The notes beneath the pieces were generated by a model, which was given only the letters and a program-made list of their open reading frames with translations, searched no databases and was not told the origin of the DNA. The translations under genes were made by a program, and so were the position numbers. 7,860 bases of DNA from Chloroflexota bacterium (lineage in GTDB: Bacteria; Chloroflexota; Limnocylindria; Limnocylindrales; CSP1-4): contig JANYAA010000066.1 of assembly GCA_025355255.1 (NCBI GenBank), positions 1-7,860 of the forward strand, in the 5' to 3' direction. The stretch's first letter is position 1. Each line of letters opens with the position of its first letter. This document shows, piece by piece, positions 1 through 6,152 of the stretch.

Positions 1-2
1 CA

Positions 3-491
3 CCTGGCCCAACCGCAACAGCCGGTCCGTCCGCATCGCCCGGATCCGACGCCGGGTCGGTTGGCCCGGTGACCGTACCCGTGGCCGATGATGGCACCTT
101 CGACACGCCGCTGGACCTTTCGACCGGCAGCTGGCAGATCGTGGTGACCGCGTCATCGTCCGACGGGAAGCTGGTCTCCATCACGCGTCACGTGACCGTG
201 GCGTACCTCGGGGTGACCCTGGTGGTGCGCGTGCAGGGTGGCAGCTCCTGGATTTCGGCCAAAGTTGATGGCAAGTTTGACCCGCGGACCACCGCGACGG
301 GGATCCTGCTCCATCAGGGCGAAACGCTGACGTTCACCGCGAAGAAGTCCGTGCGGATCAAGACCGGCATTTCGAGCATCACCTATTTCACGTTCAACGG
401 GCAGGAACTCGGGCGGCTCTCCACCAAGAACGTCACCGAGATCTGGGTGTTCGCCCCGCCCGACGCGCCGGTGAAGACCGACAAGCTCTGA
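3..491 (+). CDS. RodZ-like protein, C-terminal part (5' truncated by window edge)
   Basis: The reading frame is open from the first bases of the window, so this is the 3' end of a longer gene; the GTG at 69 is probably an internal codon, not the start. The first ~22 codons are a low-complexity Pro/Gly/Ser/Ala/Thr linker. Next comes a short Ig-like beta segment (DDGTFDTPLDLSTGSWQIVV, then SITRHVTVAY), in the style of bacterial Ig-like or glucodextranase-B-type modules. The last ~80 residues (VTLVVRVQGGSSWISAKVDG through TEIWVF) match the DUF4115 domain found at the C terminus of RodZ. RodZ is a bitopic cell-shape protein with a cytoplasmic helix-turn-helix domain that links MreB to the wall machinery; this tail would lie outside the membrane. 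The HTH and membrane helix should lie upstream of the window. It sits 1 nt before the CinA-type gene, so the two are probably cotranscribed. Domain assignment is by motif recognition only. Confidence 0.75.
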   Translation, partial: PGPTATAGPSASPGSDAGSVGPVTVPVADDGTFDTPLDLSTGSWQIVVTASSSDGKLVSITRHVTVAYLGVTLVVRVQGGSSWISAKVDGKFDPRTTATGILLHQGETLTFTAKKSVRIKTGISSITYFTFNGQELGRLSTKNVTEIWVFAPPDAPVKTDKL

Positions 492-492
492 G

Positions 493-987
493 ATGGCGGA
501 ACGGCTCGTCGAGCTCGCCCGGCAGCTGCAGGACGTTTGTCTTGCCCGTCGGCTCACCGTGGCCACCGCCGAGTCCTGTACGGGTGGTCTCGTCGCCCAC
601 GCAATCACGGAGGTCTCCGGCGCATCTGGATACCTCGTCGGCGGCGTCGTCGCCTATTCAGACGCGGTGAAGCGCGACGTGTTGGGCGTCCCGGCCGCGA
701 TGCTGCTTGCGCACGGCGCCGTGTCTGCACAGGTGGCCGTGGCCATGGCGGAGGGCGTGCGTGCCCGAATGGGGACCAGTCTGGCCGTGGCGGTGACGGG
801 CGTCGCTGGTCCATTGGGCGGCACCGATGCCAAGCCGGTGGGTCTCGTCTACGTGGCAGTTGCAAGCAACGGGATCCCCGAGGTCCGCCGTCACCAATGG
901 CCCGGTGACCGCTCGGCCAACAAGGAGTTGAGCGCCGCTGTGGCGTTGGAGCTCCTGCTGGCCCACGCTCTGGCGGTGACGGCATGA
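493..987 (+). CDS. pncC: CinA C-terminal domain protein, nicotinamide-nucleotide amidase (PncC type)
   Basis: This 164-residue protein is a stand-alone CinA C-terminal domain, the form that hydrolyses nicotinamide mononucleotide to nicotinate mononucleotide plus ammonia in pyridine-nucleotide recycling. Family signatures are clear: ATAESCTGG (residues 25-32, with the serine proposed as nucleophile), the GGVVAYSDAVKRDVLGV block (50-66, with a conserved-position Lys60), HGAVS (74-78), and VTGVAGPLGGTDAKPVGLVY (101-120). The length is normal for the single-domain form, and the N-terminal MoCF-like domain of full CinA is absent. The ATG is 1 nt after the upstream stop and has no strong Shine-Dalgarno, which suggests translational coupling. 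Its stop overlaps the next start as ATGA. A cinA gene right after a rodZ-like gene echoes a common Gram-positive gene order. The family call is firm; the enzymatic activity is inferred from the family. Confidence 0.92.
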   Translation: MAERLVELARQLQDVCLARRLTVATAESCTGGLVAHAITEVSGASGYLVGGVVAYSDAVKRDVLGVPAAMLLAHGAVSAQVAVAMAEGVRARMGTSLAVAVTGVAGPLGGTDAKPVGLVYVAVASNGIPEVRRHQWPGDRSANKELSAAVALELLLAHALAVTA

Positions 988-2549
988 CCGCACGGGGCGC
1001 GGCCTCGGTTGCGGCGGGGCTGGCACCGGCCCGGAAGTCACGCCCCATCCGGCCGGGGGAGCGGATCCACATCGTTGGCGCCGCGGGTGCCGGCGCCTCA
1101 GCGGCCGCGCTGCTGGCCACGTGGGCGGGGGCCGACGTCAGCGGCTGCGATCCGGGCGGCCCCAGCTCCTACACGCCGGCCCTCGATGCTCTCGGCATCC
1201 CCGTCGCGCCGGCGCACGATCCGTCGCATGTCCTCGTGGGGCAACCGGAGCGGCTGGCGGTCACCAAGGCGCTGACGGCCATCGACCCCCACAACCCCGA
1301 GCTTGCGGCAGCCCGCGCCGCCGGTCTGCCTGTGGAGCCGTGGCAGCAGGTGGTGGCCGACGCCGCATGCGGACGGCGCCTCGTTGGCGTGGCGGGCACA
1401 CACGGCAAGAGCACCACGTCCGGCTGGCTCGTTCACGTTCTGGCGGCGGCTGGGGCGGACCCGGGCGCGTTTGTGGGCGCGCTGCTCCCGGCGTCGCTCA
1501 CGGGACTGGGCTTGGCGGCGACTGCGCGACAGGGCAGGGGAGCCGCCTTCGTCGTCGAGGCAGACGAGTACGCCGGCAACTTCGACCCATATCACCCCGA
1601 GATCATCATTCTCACCTCTGCCGAGTGGGATCACCCAGACGTGTTTGAGGACCGCGCGGCGGTCCTGGTCGCCTTTGAGGCGTGGATCCGGGCGTCGGCC
1701 CCCGTCGTCACGGCCCTTGGGCGCACGCCGGTCCTGGTGGCCAACGTAGCGGACGACGGTGTGGCCGAGATCTGCGGACGGCTGGCCGACTGGCCCGGAC
1801 GCCTGCTCGCGACGCGGATTGTCGATGCCGCTGGACACGACGCACCCAAAGCCCACCTGCATACCGCCCTCGGCGCCGCGCAACTGCTTGAGGCGCGCAT
1901 CACCGCGCTGGAGTGCGAGCACACCGTGCTGGAGGTTGCGGGGTTGGACACCGCACCTGTGATCATCGCGCTGCGGTCGGCTGGTCGCCACAACGCGGCC
2001 AACGCGCTTGGTGTGGCCGGGGCGGCGCTTGCACTTGGGATTGCACCGGTGGCAATTGCCGAGGGCCTGGGCAGCTTCGACGGCGTGGGCCGCAGGCTTG
2101 AGCGCAAGGGGGAGGCGCGGGGCGTCGTCGTGTATGACGACTACGGCCATCACCCGACGGCCATCCGCGAGACGCTTGCCGCTGTCCGCCAGCGTGAACC
2201 CGGGCGACGGGTGTGGGCTGTGTACGAGCCGCTCACGTTCCACCGCACGGCCGCCCTCCTTGATGATTTCGCTGCAGTCCTTGCCACGGCCGATGCCGTC
2301 GCCGTGGCCGACATCTGGGCCGGACGCGACACCGACCTGACCGTGACCTCGTCGGTGGCGCTTGCGGCGGCCGTCGCGCACAGGCGGCCGCTGATCCCCG
2401 TTGCGGCGCCAGGGTCGGTGGAGGCCACCGCGCGCTGGCTTGCCCGGGAGGTCCACGAGGGCGACGCGGTGCTGGTCATGGGGGGAGGCCAGTCCTATCG
2501 GATCGGCGAGCTCCTGCTGGAGCACCTGACGGCTCAGGGCGCGCTGTGA
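984..2549 (+). CDS. murC: Mur ligase, probably UDP-N-acetylmuramate--L-alanine ligase (MurC/Mpl type)
   Basis: This 521-residue protein has the three Mur-ligase domains. The N-terminal Rossmann-like part starts at IHIVGAAGAGAS (28-39) and includes VSGCD and AIDPHNPELAAAR (99-111). The central ATPase domain has the P-loop GVAGTHGKSTTSG (135-147) and VVEADEY (190-196). The C-terminal domain contains SAGRHNAANALG (332-343), GVGRRLERKGE (367-377) and YDDYGHHPTAIRETL (384-398), the last being a MurC/Mpl hallmark. MurC adds L-Ala to UDP-MurNAc in the cytoplasm, the first peptide step of peptidoglycan synthesis; Mpl reattaches recycled tripeptide. The segment at 192-221 (EADEY, then AEWDHPDVF) is closer to the Mpl pattern than to the usual MurC ADESDGSF/NxxxDH, while the DDYGHHPT and HRT regions look MurC-like. 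The N-terminal glycine loop is also divergent. The ATG overlaps the cinA stop by 4 nt and the last codons overlap the next GTG by 4 nt. Mur-ligase identity is certain; MurC rather than Mpl or a paralogue is likely but not proven. Confidence 0.85.
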   Translation: MTARGAASVAAGLAPARKSRPIRPGERIHIVGAAGAGASAAALLATWAGADVSGCDPGGPSSYTPALDALGIPVAPAHDPSHVLVGQPERLAVTKALTAIDPHNPELAAARAAGLPVEPWQQVVADAACGRRLVGVAGTHGKSTTSGWLVHVLAAAGADPGAFVGALLPASLTGLGLAATARQGRGAAFVVEADEYAGNFDPYHPEIIILTSAEWDHPDVFEDRAAVLVAFEAWIRASAPVVTALGRTPVLVANVADDGVAEICGRLADWPGRLLATRIVDAAGHDAPKAHLHTALGAAQLLEARITALECEHTVLEVAGLDTAPVIIALRSAGRHNAANALGVAGAALALGIAPVAIAEGLGSFDGVGRRLERKGEARGVVVYDDYGHHPTAIRETLAAVRQREPGRRVWAVYEPLTFHRTAALLDDFAAVLATADAVAVADIWAGRDTDLTVTSSVALAAAVAHRRPLIPVAAPGSVEATARWLAREVHEGDAVLVMGGGQSYRIGELLLEHLTAQGAL

Positions 2550-2932
2550 GCATCGCGTACGCCGCGGCGGGCGAGCTGCTCGACGCCTGGGTCAACGCCC
2601 GCGCTGGTCACGACGGCGATGCCTTCACGGCCATCTTCGACACAGACGCCACGCTTGCGCTCAACCCGTGGGACCCGCCGCTCGCCGGTCACAACAACCT
2701 GCGGGCATACTTGCTGACGGCAGCATCAACCGAGCAGGGGCTCGAGCTGGTTGTCGAGCGCCACTGGGTCTCAGCGGACACGGTGCTCGCAGCATGGCAT
2801 GCCGGCTGGACGGACCGCGACGGAGCGGTTGTCCGACAGGCAGGGTTTGTCGCGGCAGATATCGGCAACAGTGGGCGCATCGTGCACATGCGGTTGTGGA
2901 CCATGGTGCGCGACAGGCACGCAGAGGGATAG
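2546..2932 (+). CDS. NTF2/SnoaL-like small protein
   Basis: This 128-residue protein looks like a single cone-shaped NTF2-like (SnoaL or DUF4440-type) domain. It starts with an amphipathic helix (AAGELLDAWVNARAGHDGDAF), then the typical strand and turn IFDTDATLALNPWDPPLAGHNNLRAYL, and alternating strands that include VERHWVSADTVLAAWHAGWT and IVHMRLWTMV. Family members serve as polyketide cyclases, isomerases, dehydratases or ligand-binding proteins. The sequence gives no substrate, and I see no decisive catalytic set. The GTG start overlaps the murC stop as GTGA, and this fits the domain boundary without any extra N-terminal residues. Coupling to a cell-wall ligase is curious, but it may only reflect operon packing. 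There is no signal peptide, so it should be cytosolic. Fold confidence is moderate and no function is claimed. Confidence 0.7.
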   Translation: MSIAYAAAGELLDAWVNARAGHDGDAFTAIFDTDATLALNPWDPPLAGHNNLRAYLLTAASTEQGLELVVERHWVSADTVLAAWHAGWTDRDGAVVRQAGFVAADIGNSGRIVHMRLWTMVRDRHAEG

Positions 2933-2938
2933 AAGGAG
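2933..2938 (+). promoter_or_regulatory. Shine-Dalgarno of yajQ
   Basis: AAGGAG lies 5 nt before the GTG at 2944, immediately after the stop of the NTF2-like gene. It decides the yajQ start: the open frame runs back to 2668, but only GTG 2944 has this site and gives the family-typical N terminus MAGEASFDVVS. Confidence 0.8.
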
Positions 2939-2943
2939 CGCTG

Positions 2944-3435
2944 GTGGCTGGCGAAGCCTCGTTCGACGTCGTGTCGGACTTTGACGAGATGGAACTCCGG
3001 AATGCGCTAGACCAGGTGCGGCGCGAGGTCCAGCAGCGCTTTGACTTCAAGGGCGCCCACGTGGACCTGACGCAGGAGAAGGACCAGATCGTGCTGGTCA
3101 CCGACAGCGAGATGCGCGCGCGCTCCATCCGGGATCTCCTAGAGTCGAAGGCGGTCCGGCGCGGCCTGTCGCTCAAGATCTTCGACTGGGGCGATGTGAA
3201 GCCTGCAGGCGGCAACCTTGTCCGCCAGGAGATCACGCTCCGGCGGGGCTTGCCTGACGACCTCGGGCGCAAGCTTGTCAAGCTCATCCGGGACGAGTTC
3301 CCCAAGGTCCAGCCGCGGATCCAGGGTGACGCCATCCGCGTGGCCAGCAAGAGCAAGGACGACCTGCAGAAGGTCATCGTCCGACTTCGAGAGCTCGACG
3401 AAGCCGTCCCGCTCCAGTTTGAAAACTACAGGTAG
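2944..3435 (+). CDS. yajQ: YajQ family nucleotide-binding protein
   Basis: From GTG 2944 this is a 163-residue protein, the same length as E. coli YajQ. Signatures run along the whole chain: SFDVVSDFDEMELRNALDQV (residues 6-25), RFDFKGAHVDL (32-42), the RDLLESKAVRRGLSLK segment, then KLVKLIRDEFPKVQPRIQGD, the RVASKSKDDLQKVI segment and the C-terminal PLQFENYR. YajQ proteins have two ferredoxin-like (UPF0234) domains, bind nucleotides or tRNA, and in Xanthomonas bind cyclic di-GMP and affect transcription. Which ligand applies here cannot be read from sequence. An AAGGAG site 5 nt upstream sets the start, 11 nt after the NTF2-like gene, so it is probably the fifth gene of the rodZ-cinA-murC operon. 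Its stop overlaps the Shine-Dalgarno of the microprotein gene that follows. Confidence 0.95.
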   Translation: MAGEASFDVVSDFDEMELRNALDQVRREVQQRFDFKGAHVDLTQEKDQIVLVTDSEMRARSIRDLLESKAVRRGLSLKIFDWGDVKPAGGNLVRQEITLRRGLPDDLGRKLVKLIRDEFPKVQPRIQGDAIRVASKSKDDLQKVIVRLRELDEAVPLQFENYR

Positions 3436-3439
3436 GAGG
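3434..3439 (+). promoter_or_regulatory. Strong Shine-Dalgarno of the 36-residue microprotein
   Basis: A perfect AGGAGG overlaps the last two bases of the yajQ TAG stop and sits 5 nt before the ATG at 3445. Such a perfect site is uncommon elsewhere in this window and supports translation of the short frame, probably coupled to yajQ. Confidence 0.7.
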
Positions 3440-3444
3440 TTCAA

Positions 3445-3555
3445 ATGCCCGGTGCCCATTCAGCACGCTGGGTGATGGTGGCTGTCGCAGTCATCGTGAT
3501 CGCGGGGCTGCTGGTGGCCATGATGGCCCCCGGTGTCGCGGTCGCGCCCAACTAG
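3445..3555 (+). CDS. 36-residue single-pass membrane microprotein (hypothetical)
   Basis: The frame starts at ATG 3445 and ends at TAG 3553-3555, encoding 36 residues. A short, positively charged N terminus (MPGAHSARW, with one Arg and one His) is followed by a continuous hydrophobic stretch from about residue 10 to 28 (VMVAVAVIVIAGLLVAMMA) and a small neutral tail ending PGVAVAPN. This is the layout of a single transmembrane helix, probably with the N terminus inside. A perfect AGGAGG 5 nt upstream and the 9-nt gap after yajQ argue that it is translated as the last gene of the operon. I recognise no family. A non-functional chance frame remains possible, but ribosome-site quality, spacing and hydrophobic pattern together make it more likely real. 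Confidence 0.65.
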   Translation: MPGAHSARWVMVAVAVIVIAGLLVAMMAPGVAVAPN

Positions 3556-3628
3556 TCGCCCGGTTACACTCCGCAATTCACCGCCAGCAGACCCCGGCAA
3601 CGGGCGGACCGCCGCCTTCGCCGGCACC

Positions 3629-3634
3629 GGAGGA
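3629..3634 (+). promoter_or_regulatory. Shine-Dalgarno of the ThDP enzyme gene
   Basis: GGAGGA lies 5 nt before the ATG at 3640. It matters because it supports the upstream start and hence a ~66-residue acidic extension not found in typical family members; no comparable site precedes the internal ATG at 3730. Confidence 0.7.
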
Positions 3635-3639
3635 CCCGC

Positions 3640-5502
3640 ATGCACCCCGACGACGAGCTGACCGACGCATTTGCTTCCGAAGCGGTTGCCGATGGCCCCA
3701 TCGATAGCGCCGCCGACCTCCCTGCCGAGATGACCGACGATGCGCCCGCTGCTGAGCCCGCGGGCGAGGCGGGCGATGGCGACGCCGAAGCCGCAGCGGT
3801 CGAGGATCGCGAACACGCAGCCAGCGCCCCCGCGCCAAAGACCGTGGCGGAGCTTGTGGCCGCCACGCTGCGCGCAGCCGGGGTCCGCCTCGCGTTCACC
3901 GTTCCGGGCGAGAGCTTCCTGCCGGTGCTTGATGCGCTCCACGCCCAGGGTATCCGCGTTGTGGGCACGCGCCACGAGGGGGCGGCTGCTATGGCCGCCG
4001 AGGCCTACGGCCAGCTCACCGGCCGCCCTTCCGTGTGCCTTGGGACGCGTGCGGTGGGCGCCGCCAACCTCGCCATCGGCATCCACACGGCCACGGCTGA
4101 TTCCACGCCGATGTTTGTCCTTGTCGGTGGGGTTGCCCGGCCGCTGCTGGGCCGCGAGGCGTTCCAAGAGGCGGACCTCGTCGCCACCATTGGCGGTCTG
4201 GCGAAGTGGGCTGGCACCATCGACGATGCTGAGACCGCCGCGGCCACACTCGAAGCCGCCGCGCACGCCGTGCTTGAGGGACGGCCGGGTCCGGCGCTGC
4301 TGGTCCTGCCCGAGGACGTCCTTGGCGAGGCGCTGCCGGCCGGCACCAGCGTTCCGTCAGTGCGCGTCCACCCGGCGTCTGCGGACGCGTCTGAGGTTCG
4401 CGCCGTCCTCAACGCGATCGCCAGCGCAGAACGCCCCGTGATCATTGCGGGGGCGGGCGTGCTGCGTGCCCGGTGCTCCAACGACCTCGTCCGCTTTGCA
4501 GAACTGCTGCACGTCCCGGTTGTGGCCAGCTGGCGGCGCGGCGACGTGATCCCCAACGACCATCCGCTCTACTTGGGCATGGCCGGCAATAGCAGCCCGG
4601 CCGTCGTGCTGGAACGCATCGAGACAGCCGATCTGGTGGTGGTCATCGGCTCGCGGCTCTCAGAGCCCACGACGTCGGTCTATCGAGTGCCAACGCCGGG
4701 CCAGCGGTGGATCCACATCGATGCCGCGCCCCGCACCGAAGCGCAGGGCGACACGCCCGCGCCGTACCTGTCGGTTCAGGCCGACGCTCGCTCGTTCCTG
4801 CGCGCCGCCATCGCGCGGCTGAAGGACGGATTGCTGCTCGCCGGACCACTCGCGTTCCGGGACGGGTACAACGCGTCCGACAAGATCGCGTGGGAGAAGG
4901 CCACGGTGGTGGACCACCATCCGTGGAGCGGCCCAGGCGTCAACCCGGGCCGGATCATCACGGACCTGCGCCGTCTGCTGCCGGACGACGCCATCCTCAC
5001 CACCGATGCGGGCGCCTTCGCCGGCTGGGCCTCCCGCGGCTTCCGCTTCCGCCGGCCCGGCACGTTCCTGGGCCCCACGTCGGGCGCAATGGGGTACGCG
5101 GTGCCTGCCGCGCTGGCCGCGGCTCTGGTGCATCGTGAGCGGCGTGTGGTTGCGCTCGTCGGCGACGGCGGCATGGGCATGACGTTTGCCGAGATCGAGA
5201 CCGCAGTCCGCGAAGGTGCCCACTTCGTGGTCCTCGTGTTTGACAACGAGCGCTACGGGATGATTCGCGACCATCAGACGCGGCGCGATAGCCCCACGAG
5301 CCCGGCTACGGATCTTGGGCCTGTGGACTTCGCCGCCGCGGCACGGGCCTGCGGCGCTCGGGGTGTGCGGGTGGAGACAGACGCCGCGTTTGAGCCGGCG
5401 CTCCGGACCGCGCTGGCGGCCTCGGGCCCCACCGTGATCCAGTTGTCGATGGACCGGCGCTGGGTGGACGTGGACCAGCCCGCGGTTGAGGGCGCCGGTT
5501 GA
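3640..5502 (+). CDS. Thiamine-diphosphate enzyme, acetolactate-synthase (IlvB) superfamily
   Basis: This 620-residue protein has the full ThDP-enzyme layout. The N-terminal Pyr domain begins near TVAELVAATLRAAGV (68-82) and holds VPGESF (88-93) and the catalytic-Glu motif TRHEGAAAMAAEAYG (110-124, Glu113). The central domain includes PVIIAGAGV (266-274) and VVVIGSRLSEP (333-343). The C-terminal PP domain has TDAGAF (455-460), SGAMGYAVPAALAAAL (481-496) and the Mg/ThDP-binding motif GDGGMGMTFAEIE, closing with Asn536 (GDG 508-510, FDNERYG). Acetolactate synthase large subunits condense two pyruvates in branched-chain amino-acid synthesis; relatives act on other 2-oxo acids. No ilvN small subunit or other ilv gene is adjacent and the FAD-region motif is not the usual RFDDR type, so a different 2-oxo-acid substrate is quite possible. 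Residues 1-66 form an Asp/Glu/Ala-rich, probably disordered extension without cysteines or hydrophobic runs. The start is backed by GGAGGA 5 nt upstream. Confidence 0.9.
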   Translation: MHPDDELTDAFASEAVADGPIDSAADLPAEMTDDAPAAEPAGEAGDGDAEAAAVEDREHAASAPAPKTVAELVAATLRAAGVRLAFTVPGESFLPVLDALHAQGIRVVGTRHEGAAAMAAEAYGQLTGRPSVCLGTRAVGAANLAIGIHTATADSTPMFVLVGGVARPLLGREAFQEADLVATIGGLAKWAGTIDDAETAAATLEAAAHAVLEGRPGPALLVLPEDVLGEALPAGTSVPSVRVHPASADASEVRAVLNAIASAERPVIIAGAGVLRARCSNDLVRFAELLHVPVVASWRRGDVIPNDHPLYLGMAGNSSPAVVLERIETADLVVVIGSRLSEPTTSVYRVPTPGQRWIHIDAAPRTEAQGDTPAPYLSVQADARSFLRAAIARLKDGLLLAGPLAFRDGYNASDKIAWEKATVVDHHPWSGPGVNPGRIITDLRRLLPDDAILTTDAGAFAGWASRGFRFRRPGTFLGPTSGAMGYAVPAALAAALVHRERRVVALVGDGGMGMTFAEIETAVREGAHFVVLVFDNERYGMIRDHQTRRDSPTSPATDLGPVDFAAAARACGARGVRVETDAAFEPALRTALAASGPTVIQLSMDRRWVDVDQPAVEGAG

Positions 5503-5518
5503 CGCGGGCCAACCGAGC

Positions 5519-5863
5519 GTGACGCGCCCCACGCTCCACCTCGTGCCGGAGGCGGTCTGGCTGGGCCGAGATCCCGCGGCGTCGTACCTGCCGGTAGCGT
5601 ACGAGGCCGACGGGTTCGTCCACTGCACGGATGGTGACGCGGAGATGACCGTGGTGGCCAACCGGTTCTACCGGGCGGACCCGCGGCCGTTCTTGCTCCT
5701 CACCCTGGACTTGGAACGCACCGGCAGCCCGTGGCGCTTTGACGAGTCCGGCAGCCCGTACCCGCACATCTACGGGCCCATTGACCCGTCGGCGGTGCTG
5801 GAGGTTCGGCGGATGGCGCGCGATGCGGCAGGCGGCTTCACAGGCCCAGAGCCGCTAGGCTAG
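5519..5863 (+). CDS. DUF952 family protein
   Basis: From GTG 5519 this is a 114-residue protein. It carries the DUF952 signatures: an N-terminal LHLVPEAVW, GFVHCTDG (residues 32-39, usually GFIHCS), VVANRFY (45-51), a leucine-rich strand FLLLTLDLER and YPHIYGPI (81-88), followed by the closing VLEVRRMARDAAGGFTGPE. The biochemical role of the family is not established; I recall it being grouped with ADP-ribosyl-transferase-like folds, which I cannot verify here. An in-frame TTG at 5486 would overlap the previous gene and add 11 residues lacking family similarity. The GTG, 16 nt after the ThDP gene stop, gives the usual family length and is preferred, although neither start has a convincing Shine-Dalgarno. 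It probably shares a transcript with the ThDP enzyme, and no functional link is evident. Confidence 0.85.
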   Translation: MTRPTLHLVPEAVWLGRDPAASYLPVAYEADGFVHCTDGDAEMTVVANRFYRADPRPFLLLTLDLERTGSPWRFDESGSPYPHIYGPIDPSAVLEVRRMARDAAGGFTGPEPLG

Positions 5864-5955
5864 ACGAGCGGGTGACTCTCGGCCGGGTGTTGCGCGCGAT
5901 CGTGGTGATGCGATCTACCGCAGGCTAGCCGGAACGGAAGGAAGCGGGCGACCTG

Positions 5956-5985
5956 GCACCGTCCCCATATGTCTTGGGGTCGTGC
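5956..5985. repeat. Imperfect hairpin, possible REP-like palindrome or terminator
   Basis: The arms 5956-5967 (GCACCGTCCCCA) and 5975-5985 (TGGGGTCGTGC) pair over about 10 base pairs, with a T·T mismatch and one bulged C around a 7-nt loop (TATGTCT). Lying 93 nt after the DUF952 stop, it could end the plus-strand transcript, but no T-run follows. The motif GGCACCGTCCCCA resembles palindromes I associate with IS200-like/RAYT-linked REP elements; that resemblance is from memory and untested. Confidence 0.4.
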
Positions 5986-6099
5986 GCCGGAGATCCGCCG
6001 CACACGGCCGCGGAGGCGCGGTCGCTAACGATGGTGCCATGCCCCTCACCTTCGTCAGCTCCTCGACGGAACACCGCGCCGTGTGGCGCTCCTGGAGGC

Positions 6100-6130
6100 G
6101 TTGACCGCCCGGCGGGACCGGGCGGTCAAC
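6100..6130 (-). terminator. Perfect 11-bp stem-loop after the cupredoxin gene
   Basis: GTTGACCGCCC (6100-6110) and GGGCGGTCAAC (6120-6130) are exact reverse complements around a 9-nt loop, GGCGGGACC. The stem starts 22 nt past the stop of the minus-strand cupredoxin gene and sits between convergent genes, the expected place for a terminator that may work in both directions. There is no T-run on either strand, as is common in GC-rich genomes, so intrinsic termination would be of the stem-only type. Confidence 0.65.
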
Positions 6131-6152
6131 GGTCGCAATCCGGTCGGACTGG

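Larger units (their letters stand above)
5864..6152. other. Convergent intergenic region, no gene seen
   Basis: This 289-base gap lies between the ends of the plus-strand DUF952 gene and the minus-strand cupredoxin gene. It holds an imperfect REP-like hairpin (5956-5985) and a perfect stem-loop (6100-6130), described separately. Short open frames cross it, but none has both a credible start and a recognisable product. Confidence 0.6.

Noticed and set aside
1098..2525. Long minus-strand open frame (475 codons) opposite murC
   Set aside because: It has no recognisable domain and Arg/His/Gly-heavy composition, and it lies wholly antisense to a clear Mur ligase.
2668..2943. Upstream extension of the yajQ frame
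   Set aside because: It overlaps the NTF2-like gene in another frame, lacks YajQ similarity, and GTG 2944 gives the exact family length with a good Shine-Dalgarno.
3565..3570. TACACT as a -10 box before the ThDP enzyme gene
   Set aside because: It matches four of six positions but has no -35-like sequence at proper spacing, so it was not listed as a promoter.
4660..5661. Minus-strand open frame of 333 codons opposite the ThDP enzyme
   Set aside because: Its composition is typical of antisense reading and it has no motif; the plus-strand GDG...N and RHE motifs decide the coding strand.
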